From Blastococcus tunisiensis (GTDB lineage: Bacteria; Actinomycetota; Actinomycetes; Mycobacteriales; Geodermatophilaceae): a stretch of 50,502 bases of DNA. The translations under genes and the position numbers were made by a program. Location: NCBI RefSeq assembly GCF_900112815.1, contig NZ_FOND01000024.1, positions 1 through 50,502 on the forward strand. Direction: 5' to 3'. The notes under the pieces are model-generated. The model saw only the letters and a list, made by a program, of their open reading frames with translations. It ran no database searches and had not been told where the DNA came from. This document shows positions 41,793-49,620 of this stretch, piece by piece (the first letter of the stretch is position 1; each line of letters begins with the position of its first letter).

Positions 41793-43061
41793 TCAGGCGT
41801 CCGGCTCCTCGGCAGGTGCCACCTGCTCGCGGACCACCGTGGTGCCCTCCTCGTCGTCGGCGAGCTTCGCCCGGGTGCCGTCGTCGAACACCTCCGGCGA
41901 CTTGCCGTCGAACTCGTCACGCACGTACCGGTAGATGACGGCGATCAGGGCCGCGACCGGCACCGCGAGGAAGGCGCCGATGATGCCGGCCAGGCTGCTG
42001 CCGGCGGTGACGGCCAGGATGACGACGGCGGCGTGCAGGTTGAACCCGCGGCCCTGGATGATCGGCTGCAGCACGTTGCCCTCGATCTGCTGCACGAGGA
42101 TGACGATCCCCAGCACGATCAGCGCCGTCGTGAAGCCGTTGCTGACCAGCGCGATGAGGACCGCGAACGCGCCCGCCACGAAGGCACCGATGATCGGGAT
42201 GAACGCGCCGAAGAACGTGAGGACCGCCAGGGGGATCATCAGCGGGACGCCGAGGATCCACAGGCCGATGCCGATGAAGAACGCGTCGATGAACCCGACC
42301 AGCGCCTGCTGGCGGATGAACTCCGAGAGGGTCGCCCAGGTCTTGTAGGACAGCGCCGCCACGTGCGGTGCCGCGCGGGGGCCGGTCTGGGCCGCCAGCC
42401 ACGGGACCCAGCGCGGCCCGTCCTTGAGGAAGAAGAAGACCAGCACCAGGGCCAGCACCAGGGTGATCAGGCCGTTGCCCACGGCCGAGGCGCCGGTGAG
42501 GGCGTAGGACGCGATGTTCTGCGCGTTGCCCTGGATCGAGTCGATCACCGAGTCGACGGCGTCGTCGAACTGGCCCTCCTGCAGGTTGAACGGCGGCCCG
42601 CTGAGCCACTCCTGCACGTCCTGCAGCGCCGCGGTGGCGGCGTCGGCCAGCTCGGTCACCTGGTCGGCCACCTGCGGGGCGATCGCCGCCACGAGACCGC
42701 CCAGGGCGGCGAGGAAGGCCACGAGGACCGTGACGGCGGCCAGTGCCGGCGGCCAGCCGTGGTTGCGCAGGAACCGGGTCAGCGGCCAGAGCACCGTCGC
42801 GATGAGCAGGCCGAGGACGATCGGCAGCAGGATGGCCCACAGCTTGCCCAGCACGTACCCGATCAGGACCAGCGCCGCGGCGATGAGGAGCAGCTGCGCC
42901 GAGGCGAGGGCCAGGGTCCGCGAGGCCGACCGCATGCGGTCGGCGCGCTGGAAGGTCGGAGCGGGGGCGCTCGCGCGCGGCTCGGGTTCCGAGACGTCGT
43001 CCTCGCGGGCTCCGGGGCGTTCGGGCTCTGCGGGGGGACGGCCGGGGATGCGGAGCCTCAT
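41793..43061 (-). CDS. AI-2E-family transporter (PerM-like)
   Basis: The 422-residue membrane protein starts with a 45-residue Pro/Glu/Arg-rich cytosolic segment, then shows the AI-2E layout: two N-terminal helix pairs (ALASAQLLLIAAALVLIGYVL, AVTVLVAFLAALGGLVAA), a soluble helical middle (APQVADQVTELADAATAALQ...) and a C-terminal group of helices with GVPLMIPLAVLTFFGAFIPIIG and GNVLQPIIQGRGFNLHAAVV. Family members export small signals or act as sodium/proton antiporters. A paralogue lies at 46702. The tail is acidic and cytosolic. Confidence 0.9.
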   Translation of the reverse strand: MRLRIPGRPPAEPERPGAREDDVSEPEPRASAPAPTFQRADRMRSASRTLALASAQLLLIAAALVLIGYVLGKLWAILLPIVLGLLIATVLWPLTRFLRNHGWPPALAAVTVLVAFLAALGGLVAAIAPQVADQVTELADAATAALQDVQEWLSGPPFNLQEGQFDDAVDSVIDSIQGNAQNIASYALTGASAVGNGLITLVLALVLVFFFLKDGPRWVPWLAAQTGPRAAPHVAALSYKTWATLSEFIRQQALVGFIDAFFIGIGLWILGVPLMIPLAVLTFFGAFIPIIGAFVAGAFAVLIALVSNGFTTALIVLGIVILVQQIEGNVLQPIIQGRGFNLHAAVVILAVTAGSSLAGIIGAFLAVPVAALIAVIYRYVRDEFDGKSPEVFDDGTRAKLADDEEGTTVVREQVAPAEEPDA

Positions 43062-43124
43062 GGGCCGATTCCAGCACAGAAGGTGCGGGCGGACCGGTCG
43101 GAAACGATCACTGTGAGGAAGTCG

Positions 43125-43130
43125 TAGCGT
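43125..43130 (+). promoter_or_regulatory. Candidate leaderless promoter -10 for the PPOX gene
   Basis: TAGCGT (TANNNT) lies exactly 6 nt before the ATG at 43137. GAGGAAG farther upstream is too distant to act as a ribosome site. Confidence 0.5.
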
Positions 43131-43136
43131 CGCGGC

Positions 43137-43604
43137 ATGCCGAAGACAGCAACCGCCGACCGGGTGGACCGCGACGCCCTCCTCGAGTTCCTGCGCCCCC
43201 GCCACCAGGCGGTGCTGGTCACCCGTCGCCGGTCGGGGGGCGTCCAGCTCTCCCCGGTGAGCTGCGGGGTGGACGGCGAGGGGCGGATCGTCATCTCCAG
43301 CTATCCACAGCGGGCGAAGGTGGCCAACGTGCGCCGGGATCCCGCCGTCTCGCTCTGCGTGCTGTCGCCGGACTGGAACGACGCCTGGGTGCAGGTGGAC
43401 GGCGAGGCGGAGGTGCTCGACCTGCCCGACTCGGTGGAGCCGCTGGTCGAGTACTACCGCTCCATCAGCGGGGAGCACCCGGACTGGGACGAGTACCGGG
43501 CGGCGATGAGCCGGCAGGGGAAGTCCCTGATCCGGGTGACGATCACCGGGTGGGGCCCGATCGCGACGGGTGGTTTCCCTCCCGAGGTGGTCGACAAGGT
43601 GTGA
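43137..43604 (+). CDS. PPOX-class F420-dependent oxidoreductase family protein
   Basis: The 155-residue split-barrel protein resembles the F420/FMN-binding PPOX group (pyridoxamine-oxidase-like). It shows FLRPRHQAVLVTRRRSGGVQLSPV, the phosphate-binding segment SSYPQRAKVANVRRDPAVSL, the cofactor strand WVQVDGEAEVLDLPDSV and a C-terminal GKSLIRVTITGW. Such proteins reduce small molecules with F420H2, biliverdin in some cases; the substrate is not predictable. It is divergent from the AI-2E permease, and the upstream -10 suggests a leaderless transcript. Confidence 0.87.
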   Translation: MPKTATADRVDRDALLEFLRPRHQAVLVTRRRSGGVQLSPVSCGVDGEGRIVISSYPQRAKVANVRRDPAVSLCVLSPDWNDAWVQVDGEAEVLDLPDSVEPLVEYYRSISGEHPDWDEYRAAMSRQGKSLIRVTITGWGPIATGGFPPEVVDKV

Positions 43605-43607
43605 GCC

Positions 43608-43636
43608 TTGCTCGGACCCGGGAAAGGTGCCAGACT
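43608..43636 (+). promoter_or_regulatory. Leaderless promoter of the SatD-like gene
   Basis: TTGCTC (43608-43613), a 17-nt spacer, and CAGACT (43631-43636) precede the ATG at 43643 by 6 nt. It is a well-spaced -35/-10 pair that places the transcript start at or next to the start codon. It begins just after the PPOX stop. Confidence 0.6.
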
Positions 43637-43642
43637 TTACGC

Positions 43643-44230
43643 ATGCCGTACGTGCTGACCGTGGACCAGAAGGCCAGCCGGCGCAGTCCCGACCGCGTCG
43701 GCGAGACACTGCGCGAGCTGAACGACGCCGTCCCGGCGCTCCTCGGCTTCGAGCGGACGGCGGGGGACGAGTTCCAGGGCGTCCTGGCGGACCCGGACGA
43801 GGTCGTCGACGTGGTGCTCCGGCTGGTCCGCGCCGGCGGGTGGAGCATCGGGATCGGAGCGGGCCCGGTGCAGACACCGCTGCCGCCCACCACCCGGGCC
43901 GGTGCCGGTCCGGCCTTCCTGTCCGCCCGGCGAGCGGTCGACGCCGCGAAGCAGCGGTCCGCCCGGCTGGCCGTCCGGGGAGCCGAGCCGGGCGACGCCG
44001 GTGACGCCCAGGCGGTGCTCAGCGCCCTCGCCGTCGTCGTCGACCGGCGCAGCGACCAGGCCTGGGAGGCGATCGGGCTGGTGAGCGACGGGCGCACCCA
44101 GGCCCAGGCGGCGACGGAGCTCGGCATCTCACGGCAGGCGGTCGGCCAGCGGCTGGCCGCCGGCCTGTGGGACCTCGAACGTGACCTGCGCCCGACGGCG
44201 GCCCGGTTGTTGACCCGCGCGGCAGGATGA
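43643..44230 (+). CDS. SatD-like protein with C-terminal helix-turn-helix
   Basis: The 195-residue product resembles the SatD family. Its N-terminal part (YVLTVDQKASRRSPDRVGET, then GFERTAGDEFQGVLADPDEV and WSIGIGAGPVQTPLP) looks like a cyclase-fold-related domain in which the GDEFQG segment recalls the GGDEF/GDE turn. The C-terminal 45 residues form a helix-turn-helix (TQAQAATELGISRQAVGQRL). The function is unknown; a DNA-binding sensor is a reasonable guess. It is followed after 7 bp by a membrane protein gene, so they are likely a pair. Confidence 0.7.
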   Translation: MPYVLTVDQKASRRSPDRVGETLRELNDAVPALLGFERTAGDEFQGVLADPDEVVDVVLRLVRAGGWSIGIGAGPVQTPLPPTTRAGAGPAFLSARRAVDAAKQRSARLAVRGAEPGDAGDAQAVLSALAVVVDRRSDQAWEAIGLVSDGRTQAQAATELGISRQAVGQRLAAGLWDLERDLRPTAARLLTRAAG

Positions 44231-44237
44231 ACCGGCC

Positions 44238-44759
44238 ATGAATGCCGCCGTCGTCGTGCTGCTCGGCCTCACCGCCGCCGCCGGACTCCTGCTCACCGCC
44301 TGGGGCGAGCGTGCCCGGCCCGCGTGGGTCGCCGTCGTCCCGGGCGCCCTGCTGGCGCTGGCCGGCGCGCTCGCGTGGGCGGGAGGGGACGCCTCCGCCG
44401 GCCTGTCCGAGGCGGCGGCCGTCGCGGGCGTCCTCGCCGCCGTGGGGGGCGGCGGTCCGGTCGCCACCGCGGTCCTCCAGCTGGCCGATCCGGCGGAAGC
44501 CGGTGTCCGCGGCGGCCCGCAGGACCCGGAGATCCTCCGCGGCGGCGCATGGATCGGCATCCTGGAGCGGGCCGCCGTCGCCGCCTCTCTGCTGGCCGGT
44601 TCGGCGGAGGGACTGGTCGTCGTCCTGGCCGTCAAGGGGCTCGGGCGGTACGCGGAACTGCGCAGCCCGGCGGCGTCCGAGAGGTTCATCCTCGGCACGC
44701 TGGCCAGCGCCCTCTGGGCGGCGGCCTGCGTCGGCGTCGCCGTGCTGGTCCGCACCTGA
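44238..44759 (+). CDS. Membrane protein partner of the SatD-like gene
   Basis: The 173-residue product has about five hydrophobic helices (residues 3-20, 29-48, 56-72, 110-135 and 150-172). Between the third and fourth lies a short loop ending EILRGGAWIGILERAAV, and a second loop reads KGLGRYAELRSPAASERFIL, which looks like a conserved cytosolic motif. I do not recognise a named family. It lies 7 bp after the SatD-like gene and is very probably co-transcribed and functionally tied to it. Confidence 0.7.
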   Translation: MNAAVVVLLGLTAAAGLLLTAWGERARPAWVAVVPGALLALAGALAWAGGDASAGLSEAAAVAGVLAAVGGGGPVATAVLQLADPAEAGVRGGPQDPEILRGGAWIGILERAAVAASLLAGSAEGLVVVLAVKGLGRYAELRSPAASERFILGTLASALWAAACVGVAVLVRT

Positions 44760-44835
44760 GCGCGGGTACGCCGAGCGGGACCGGCAGCGGACCCGCAGAA
44801 TCACCGGCAGTTCCGACGCCGTTCTGGGAGGCCCC

Positions 44836-45381
44836 GTGTCCGAGTCGTCCGCCGGCGGTGGCATCCGCAACCGCGATCTGCTGACGATCTACTGCAACGA
44901 CCACCTGGCGGCGTCCGTCGGGGGGATCCAGCTGGTCAAGCGGATGCTCGGCCTGCACCGGGGGTCCCGCTACGAGGAGCCCCTCCGCGCACTGCTGGCC
45001 GAGCTGCACGAGGAGAACGACGCCCTGGCCGGCCAGATGGCCGGGATGGGCATGCCGGTCCGCCGGTACAAGCAGCTGGGCCTCTGGGTGGGGGAGAAGA
45101 TCTCCCGGCTCAAGCTCAACGGCCGGCTGATCTCGCGCTCGCCGCTGAGCTCGCTGGTCGAGTTCGAGTTCCTGGCGTCCGCGGTGCGGGCCAAGCGCAG
45201 CGGCTTCGAGACCCTGCGCGAGGTCGCCGACATCGACCACCGGATCGATCGCGAGCTGGTCGACCGGCTGGTGGACCAGGCCAACCGGCAGCACGAGTGG
45301 CTGACCCACGCCCGCCGCGAGGTGGCCGCCGACGTGTTCGGTGGCCGGCCGCAGGCCGCCGACGAGGCGGCCCACGACTGA
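44836..45381 (+). CDS. Conserved helical protein of unknown function
   Basis: The 181-residue soluble protein appears all-helical: NRDLLTIYCNDHLAASVGGI, LVKRMLGLHRGS, LRALLAELHEENDALAGQMA, YKQLGLWVGEKISRLKLNGR, and LVDRLVDQANRQHEWLTHAR. The layout suggests a ferritin-like or four-helix bundle, but no clear metal ligands are visible. The GTG at 44836 has GGGAGG upstream; longer in-frame sequence is antisense-like and Arg/Ser-rich. It stands 76 bp after the membrane protein gene in the same direction. Confidence 0.7.
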   Translation: MSESSAGGGIRNRDLLTIYCNDHLAASVGGIQLVKRMLGLHRGSRYEEPLRALLAELHEENDALAGQMAGMGMPVRRYKQLGLWVGEKISRLKLNGRLISRSPLSSLVEFEFLASAVRAKRSGFETLREVADIDHRIDRELVDRLVDQANRQHEWLTHARREVAADVFGGRPQAADEAAHD

Positions 45382-45411
45382 GACCGGGACGCGGACCACG
45401 CGCGCTACCGC

Positions 45412-45417
45412 TAGGAA
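45412..45417 (+). promoter_or_regulatory. Candidate leaderless -10 for the dienelactone hydrolase gene
   Basis: TAGGAA lies exactly 6 nt before the ATG at 45424. The same bases (AGGAACGAG) could instead act as a ribosome site. Confidence 0.35.
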
Positions 45418-45423
45418 CGAGCC

Positions 45424-46179
45424 ATGTGCCACGACCACGACAGCCGCCCGCCCCCACCACCGCGCGGCGGTGACGTCGCCGAACGGGGCGTCCTGTCGCT
45501 GACCGCCGCCGACGGCACGTCCTTCTCCGCGGCCTACGCCGCACCCGCCGCACCCGCCGGTGCCGGCGTGGTGCTGCTCCCGGACGTCCGGGGGCTGCAC
45601 CCGTTCTACGTGGCCCTCGCCGGCGAGTTCGCCCGGGCGGGGCTGCCCACCGTCGCGATCGACTACTTCGGCCGCACGGCGGGGGTGGCGGACAGCGGCG
45701 TCCGGGAGGCCGGCTTCGAGTGGCAGCCGCACGTCGAGGCGATGACCCCCGAAGGGGTGGACGCCGACCTGGCGGCGGCGATCGGCTACCTGCGCGAGCG
45801 GGCCGGCGCCGGGCTCCCCGTGGTCACCGTGGGCTTCTGCCTCGGCGGCAGCATCTCCTGGCGGCAGGCCGGCGGAGACCTCGACCTGGCCGGCTGCGTC
45901 GGCTTCTACGGCCGGCCCTCGCTCGTCGGGGACGCCGCGGGCCGGGCGCACCTGCCCACGGTGATGGTGATCGCCGGGGACGACGCGGCGACGCCGGTGG
46001 CCGACCAGCTCGCTCTGGCCGACGCGATGCGCTCGGGCGGGGCGGACGTCGACGCGGTCGTCTACGACGGCGCACCGCACTCGTTCTTCGACCGGGCGTA
46101 CGGCGAGTGGGCCGATGCCTGCCGGGACGCCTGGGAGCACGTGCTGGCCCTGACCGACCGCGTCGCGCAGCGCCCGTGA
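45424..46179 (+). CDS. Dienelactone hydrolase family protein
   Basis: The 251-residue alpha/beta hydrolase has the DLH pattern. VLLPDVRGLHPFYVALAGEFA is at about 50-70, DYFGRTAGVAD follows, the nucleophile elbow GFCLGGSISW carries Cys at about 139 in place of Ser (as in true dienelactone hydrolases), the Asp is in IAGDDAATPV, and the His in GAPHSFFDR. The classic reaction hydrolyses dienelactone to maleylacetate in chloroaromatic degradation, but many members act on other esters. No aromatic-pathway genes surround it. The N-terminal MCHDHDSRP is His-rich. Confidence 0.9.
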   Translation: MCHDHDSRPPPPPRGGDVAERGVLSLTAADGTSFSAAYAAPAAPAGAGVVLLPDVRGLHPFYVALAGEFARAGLPTVAIDYFGRTAGVADSGVREAGFEWQPHVEAMTPEGVDADLAAAIGYLRERAGAGLPVVTVGFCLGGSISWRQAGGDLDLAGCVGFYGRPSLVGDAAGRAHLPTVMVIAGDDAATPVADQLALADAMRSGGADVDAVVYDGAPHSFFDRAYGEWADACRDAWEHVLALTDRVAQRP

Positions 46180-46211
46180 CCGCGGGCGGCAGCCGACCGC
46201 CCCGCCCGACC

Positions 46212-46217
46212 TAGGCT
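46212..46217 (+). promoter_or_regulatory. Candidate leaderless -10 for the ankyrin gene
   Basis: TAGGCT (TANNNT) lies exactly 6 nt before the GTG at 46224. The GGAGCG between them could be a ribosome site only with zero spacing. Confidence 0.5.
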
Positions 46218-46223
46218 GGAGCG

Positions 46224-46619
46224 GTGACTGGTGAGCCGATCGATCCGGGTGTCATCGAACTGGCCGGGCGGGTGTTCGACCTGGGCCGGGGCGGGCACAC
46301 CGAGGAGCTGGCCGGCTACCTCGACGCCGGGGTCCCGGTGAACCTCACCAACGACAAGGGCGACACCCTGCTGATCCTGGCCGCCTACCACGGGCACCCA
46401 GAGACGGTGGGAGCGTTGCTCGACCGCGGGGCCGACCACTCCCGCGCCAACGACCGCGGGCAGACCGCGCTGGCCGCCGCCGTCTTCCGGCAGTCCGCCG
46501 GGACGGTGACCCGGCTGCTGGCGGCGGGCGCCGATCCCGACGCCGGCGGTCCCAGTGCCCGGGCGACGGCACAGTTCTTCGAGCTCCCGGCGATGGCGGA
46601 GCTGCTCGACGCGACGTAG
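46224..46619 (+). CDS. Ankyrin-repeat protein
   Basis: The 131-residue soluble protein has about three ankyrin repeats. GGHTEELAGYLDAGVPVNLTN is a first degenerate unit, then NDKGDTLLILAAYHGHPETV and GALLDRGADHSRAND, then RGQTALAAAVFRQSAGTVTR and LLAAGADPDAGG. Small actinobacterial ankyrin proteins of this size are common, and some pair with catalases or hydrolases; the partner here is unknown. It stands between the dienelactone hydrolase gene and the second AI-2E permease on the same strand. Confidence 0.88.
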   Translation: MTGEPIDPGVIELAGRVFDLGRGGHTEELAGYLDAGVPVNLTNDKGDTLLILAAYHGHPETVGALLDRGADHSRANDRGQTALAAAVFRQSAGTVTRLLAAGADPDAGGPSARATAQFFELPAMAELLDAT

Positions 46620-46701
46620 CACCTGCGCCGCCCGGGTGTGCGCACCCGGCAGCATGGGGACGGTGGACGGCGTGGTCGGGGGCGACCGGAGGGGAGGCGG
46701 C

Positions 46702-48015
46702 ATGGCGGTACGACCGGACGCCGGTCCTGCCCACCCGCGGACGACGGAGCACTCCGAGCGGCAGCTGCCGGCCGACGACCTGCCCGTCGAGGGGGACCGC
46801 GACGCCGCGCCGACCGGGGACCGCGCTCCGGGCGCCGGTGGGGCCGCGCCGATCGAGTCCCCGCTCACCCCGTCGGGCATCCCGCGCTGGTTCCTCCTGC
46901 TCGCCGGCCTCGCCGCGGCCACCATCGCCGTCGCGGGGGTGCGGGCGATCGCCTGGCTGGTCGCACCGGTGCTCCTCGCCCTCGTCGTGGTCGTCGCCCT
47001 CGCTCCGGTGCAGAGCTGGCTGCGCCGGCTGGGCGTGCCCCGGTGGCTGGCCACGACGGTGCTGCTGCTGCTCGTCTGGACGGTGCTGCTGGCCTTCGTG
47101 ACGATGCTCATCGTCTCCGTCGCCCAGTTCGCCGCGCTGCTGCCGGACTACGCCGACCGCGCGGAGATCCTGATCAACGACGTCGTCCGGGAGCTCAACG
47201 ACGCGGGCATCGTCTCCGGGCAGCTCTCCGACCTGGTGCGCCAGATCGACTACGGCCAGTTCGTCGGCCTGGCCACCGACCTGCTGGGCCGGCTGACCAG
47301 CGCCGCGAGCACACTGGTGCTGCTGCTGTCGGCGCTGGTGTTCATGGCCATCGAGTCCAGCGGCTTCCCGCGGCGGATGGCGCTGGTGGGGGAGGACCGC
47401 CCGCACCTGCCGGTCGCGATGACGCTGTTCAGCCAGGGCACCCGCAGCTACCTGCTGGTCAGCACGGTGTTCGGCGCCATCGTGGCCGTCGGCGACTGGA
47501 TCGCGCTGGCGATCATCGGCGTGCCGGCGGCCGGGCTCTGGGGGCTGCTGGCCTTCCTCACCAACTACGTGCCCAACATCGGCTTCGTCCTCGGCGTGGT
47601 GCCGCCGGCGATCCTCGGGCTGCTGGCCGGCGGGTGGGGCGAGCTGGTCGCCATCGTGGTCGTGTACTCGCTGCTGAACTTCGTCGTCCAGACGCTCATC
47701 CAGCCGCGGTTCGTCGGCGACTCGGTCGGGCTGTCGATGACGGTCACCTTCCTCGCGCTGCTGTTCTGGGGGTGGGTGCTGGGTGCCCTCGGCGCCCTGC
47801 TCGCCATCCCGCTGACCCTGCTGGTCAAGGCGCTGCTGGTGGACGTCGACCCGCGCGGGCACTGGCTGGACGCGCTGCTGCGGGAGGAGCCGCGGGCCCC
47901 ACGCACGATGCGGGCCAAGCGCCGCATGCACGCCCGCCGCGCCGCGCTCGCCTCGGTCCGCCGGGCGCACCACCCCCGTCGCCCGGTGACGCCGTCGGGC
48001 ACCGATCCGGACTGA
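46702..48015 (+). CDS. AI-2E-family transporter (second copy)
   Basis: The 437-residue membrane protein is of the same family as that at 41793. After a ~55-residue acidic cytosolic head it has WFLLLAGLAAATIAVAGVRA and VAPVLLALVVVVALAPVQSW, a middle soluble stretch (YADRAEILINDVVRELNDAG), and a C-terminal set with LLAFLTNYVPNIGFVLGVVP, QTLIQPRFVGDSVGLSMTVT and LLAIPLTLLVKALLVDVDP. The Arg/His-rich tail (RAKRRMHARRAAL) should be cytosolic. The ATG has GGGGAGGCGG upstream. The NYVPNIG motif, where the other copy has AFIPIIG, indicates a separate subfamily. Confidence 0.9.
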   Translation: MAVRPDAGPAHPRTTEHSERQLPADDLPVEGDRDAAPTGDRAPGAGGAAPIESPLTPSGIPRWFLLLAGLAAATIAVAGVRAIAWLVAPVLLALVVVVALAPVQSWLRRLGVPRWLATTVLLLLVWTVLLAFVTMLIVSVAQFAALLPDYADRAEILINDVVRELNDAGIVSGQLSDLVRQIDYGQFVGLATDLLGRLTSAASTLVLLLSALVFMAIESSGFPRRMALVGEDRPHLPVAMTLFSQGTRSYLLVSTVFGAIVAVGDWIALAIIGVPAAGLWGLLAFLTNYVPNIGFVLGVVPPAILGLLAGGWGELVAIVVVYSLLNFVVQTLIQPRFVGDSVGLSMTVTFLALLFWGWVLGALGALLAIPLTLLVKALLVDVDPRGHWLDALLREEPRAPRTMRAKRRMHARRAALASVRRAHHPRRPVTPSGTDPD

Positions 48016-48218
48016 CCGGCGCCGGGAGGCCCGCCAGCACCGGGTGGTTCGTGCCGCCCGCAGCGGACGAGGGGCTCGACCGGGTGGACGTCGTCCGTGG
48101 GGACGCCGGTACGGACGGGGCGGCGCCGGGCGGGTGAGCGCCCCCGGTCCGTGCACCGGCCCGTGCCGTGCGGTAGACCTGGCAGGCCCGATCCCGTTCC
48201 CACCAGGAGGTCCTCCCC

Positions 48219-48638
48219 GTGCTGGAGAGCATCGGCTATGCAGGCGCCTACACCGGGGTCGGCATCGCGCTGCTGGTCCTGGGCTTCTACGCCCTCGACC
48301 TGCTCACCCCGGGCCACCTCGGCCGGCACATCTACGAGGACCGGTCGGTCAACGCCGCCCTCACCCTCGCCGCCGGGTTCCTCGGCCAGGGAGCCATCGT
48401 CTTCGCCAGCATCTGGACGAACGCCACCAGCGGCTTCGGGGAGGCGCTGCTCTACACCGTCGTGTTCGGCGTCCTCGGCGTCCTGCTGCAGGCGGTGGCG
48501 TTCCTGGTGCTCGACCTGATCACCCCCGGCCGGCTGGGCGCGCACCTGACCGACCGCGACTTCCACCCGGCCAGCCTGGTGAGCGCGGCCGTCCAGCTGG
48601 CGGTGGCCGCGATCATCGTCGCCTCGATCTGGCCCTGA
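48219..48638 (+). CDS. DUF350 membrane protein
   Basis: The 139-residue protein has four transmembrane helices in two similar halves: YTGVGIALLVLGFYALDLLTPGHLG and VFGVLGVLLQAVAFLVLDLITPGRLG repeat the LDL(L/I)TPG(H/R)LG motif typical of DUF350. Function unknown; related genes occur in stress operons. The GTG start has AGGAGG 6 nt upstream. It is separate from the permease upstream (about 200 bp). Confidence 0.87.
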   Translation: MLESIGYAGAYTGVGIALLVLGFYALDLLTPGHLGRHIYEDRSVNAALTLAAGFLGQGAIVFASIWTNATSGFGEALLYTVVFGVLGVLLQAVAFLVLDLITPGRLGAHLTDRDFHPASLVSAAVQLAVAAIIVASIWP

Positions 48639-48787
48639 CCGACGCCGTGGGCGCGCGGAGGGACGGCGTCACCCGGACCGTGTGACGGCCGGCGCGGTAC
48701 CCGCCAGTAACGTGTCGGGGGCAGCTCTCGGTCCGTCGCGGGGAGGACCCGCGGACGGCTGCCGCATCCGACGTGAGGGGAACATTC

Positions 48788-49552
48788 ATGAGCGAGGCAA
48801 GCGCCACCCGGGTGGCCATCGTGACCGGGGCCGCGCGCGGCATCGGTGCGGCCACGGCCGTGCGCCTGGCGCAGGACGGGTTCGCCGTCGCCGTCCTGGA
48901 CCTGGACGAGGCCGCGGCCAAGGGCACCGTCGAGACCATCGAGGCCGCCGGCGGGCGTGCCCTGGCCGTGGGCGCCGACGTGAGCGACTCGGCGCAGGTC
49001 GAGGCCGCCGTCGAGCGGATCGCGAGCGAGCTGGGCGGCCCCACGGTGCTGGTGAACAACGCCGGCGTCCTGCGCGACAACATGCTCTTCAAGATGTCCG
49101 ACAGCGACTGGGACATCGTCATGAACGTGCACCTGCGCGGCGCCTTCCTCATGACGCGGGCGGCCCAGAAGCACATGATCGAGGCCAAGTGGGGCCGGGT
49201 CGTCAACCTGTCGAGCACCTCGGCGCTGGGCAACCGCGGCCAGGCCAACTACTCCACGGCGAAGGCCGGCCTGCAGGGCTTCACCAAGACCCTGGCGATC
49301 GAGCTGGGCAAGTTCGGCGTCACCGCCAACGCCATCGCCCCCGGCTTCATCGAGACCGAGATGACCAAGGCGACCGCCGAGCGCATGGGCATCCCGTTCG
49401 ACGACTTCGTCAAGGGTGCCGCCGCGCAGATCCCGGTGGCCCGCACGGGCAAGCCCGAGGACATCGCCCACCTGGTGTCCTTCTTCGTCAGCGAGGGCGC
49501 CGGCTTCGTGTCCGGCCAGGTCGTCTACGCCGCCGGCGGCCCGAAGGCGTAG
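48788..49552 (+). CDS. SDR oxidoreductase, FabG/PhaB-like
   Basis: The 254-residue short-chain dehydrogenase has the cofactor motif TGAARGIG (14-21), a D(L/V)D pattern at VLDLDEAAAKG that suggests NAD preference, NNAGVLRDNMLFKMSD, the catalytic Ser in VVNLSSTSALGN, and Tyr-x3-Lys in NYSTAKAGLQG. The tail FVSGQVVYAAGGPKA lacks the DGG of FabG. It probably reduces or oxidises a 3-hydroxyacyl-CoA or similar compound. The ATG has GTGAGGGGAAC upstream. An enoyl-CoA hydratase follows, so a beta-oxidation-type side pathway is plausible. Confidence 0.88.
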   Translation: MSEASATRVAIVTGAARGIGAATAVRLAQDGFAVAVLDLDEAAAKGTVETIEAAGGRALAVGADVSDSAQVEAAVERIASELGGPTVLVNNAGVLRDNMLFKMSDSDWDIVMNVHLRGAFLMTRAAQKHMIEAKWGRVVNLSSTSALGNRGQANYSTAKAGLQGFTKTLAIELGKFGVTANAIAPGFIETEMTKATAERMGIPFDDFVKGAAAQIPVARTGKPEDIAHLVSFFVSEGAGFVSGQVVYAAGGPKA

Positions 49553-49558
49553 CAGCCA

Positions 49559-49596
49559 CTGGGGCCCGGGACGCCCGCGCGGCGCCCGGGCCCCAG
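49559..49596 (+). terminator. Hairpin between the SDR and enoyl-CoA hydratase genes
   Basis: A perfect 12-bp stem (CTGGGGCCCGGG / CCCGGGCCCCAG) with a 14-nt loop begins 6 bp after the SDR stop. The hydratase has its own ribosome site just beyond, so this may be an attenuator that lowers downstream expression. Confidence 0.6.
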
Positions 49597-49620
49597 CCCG
49601 TTCCACCCCGAGGAGAGCGC

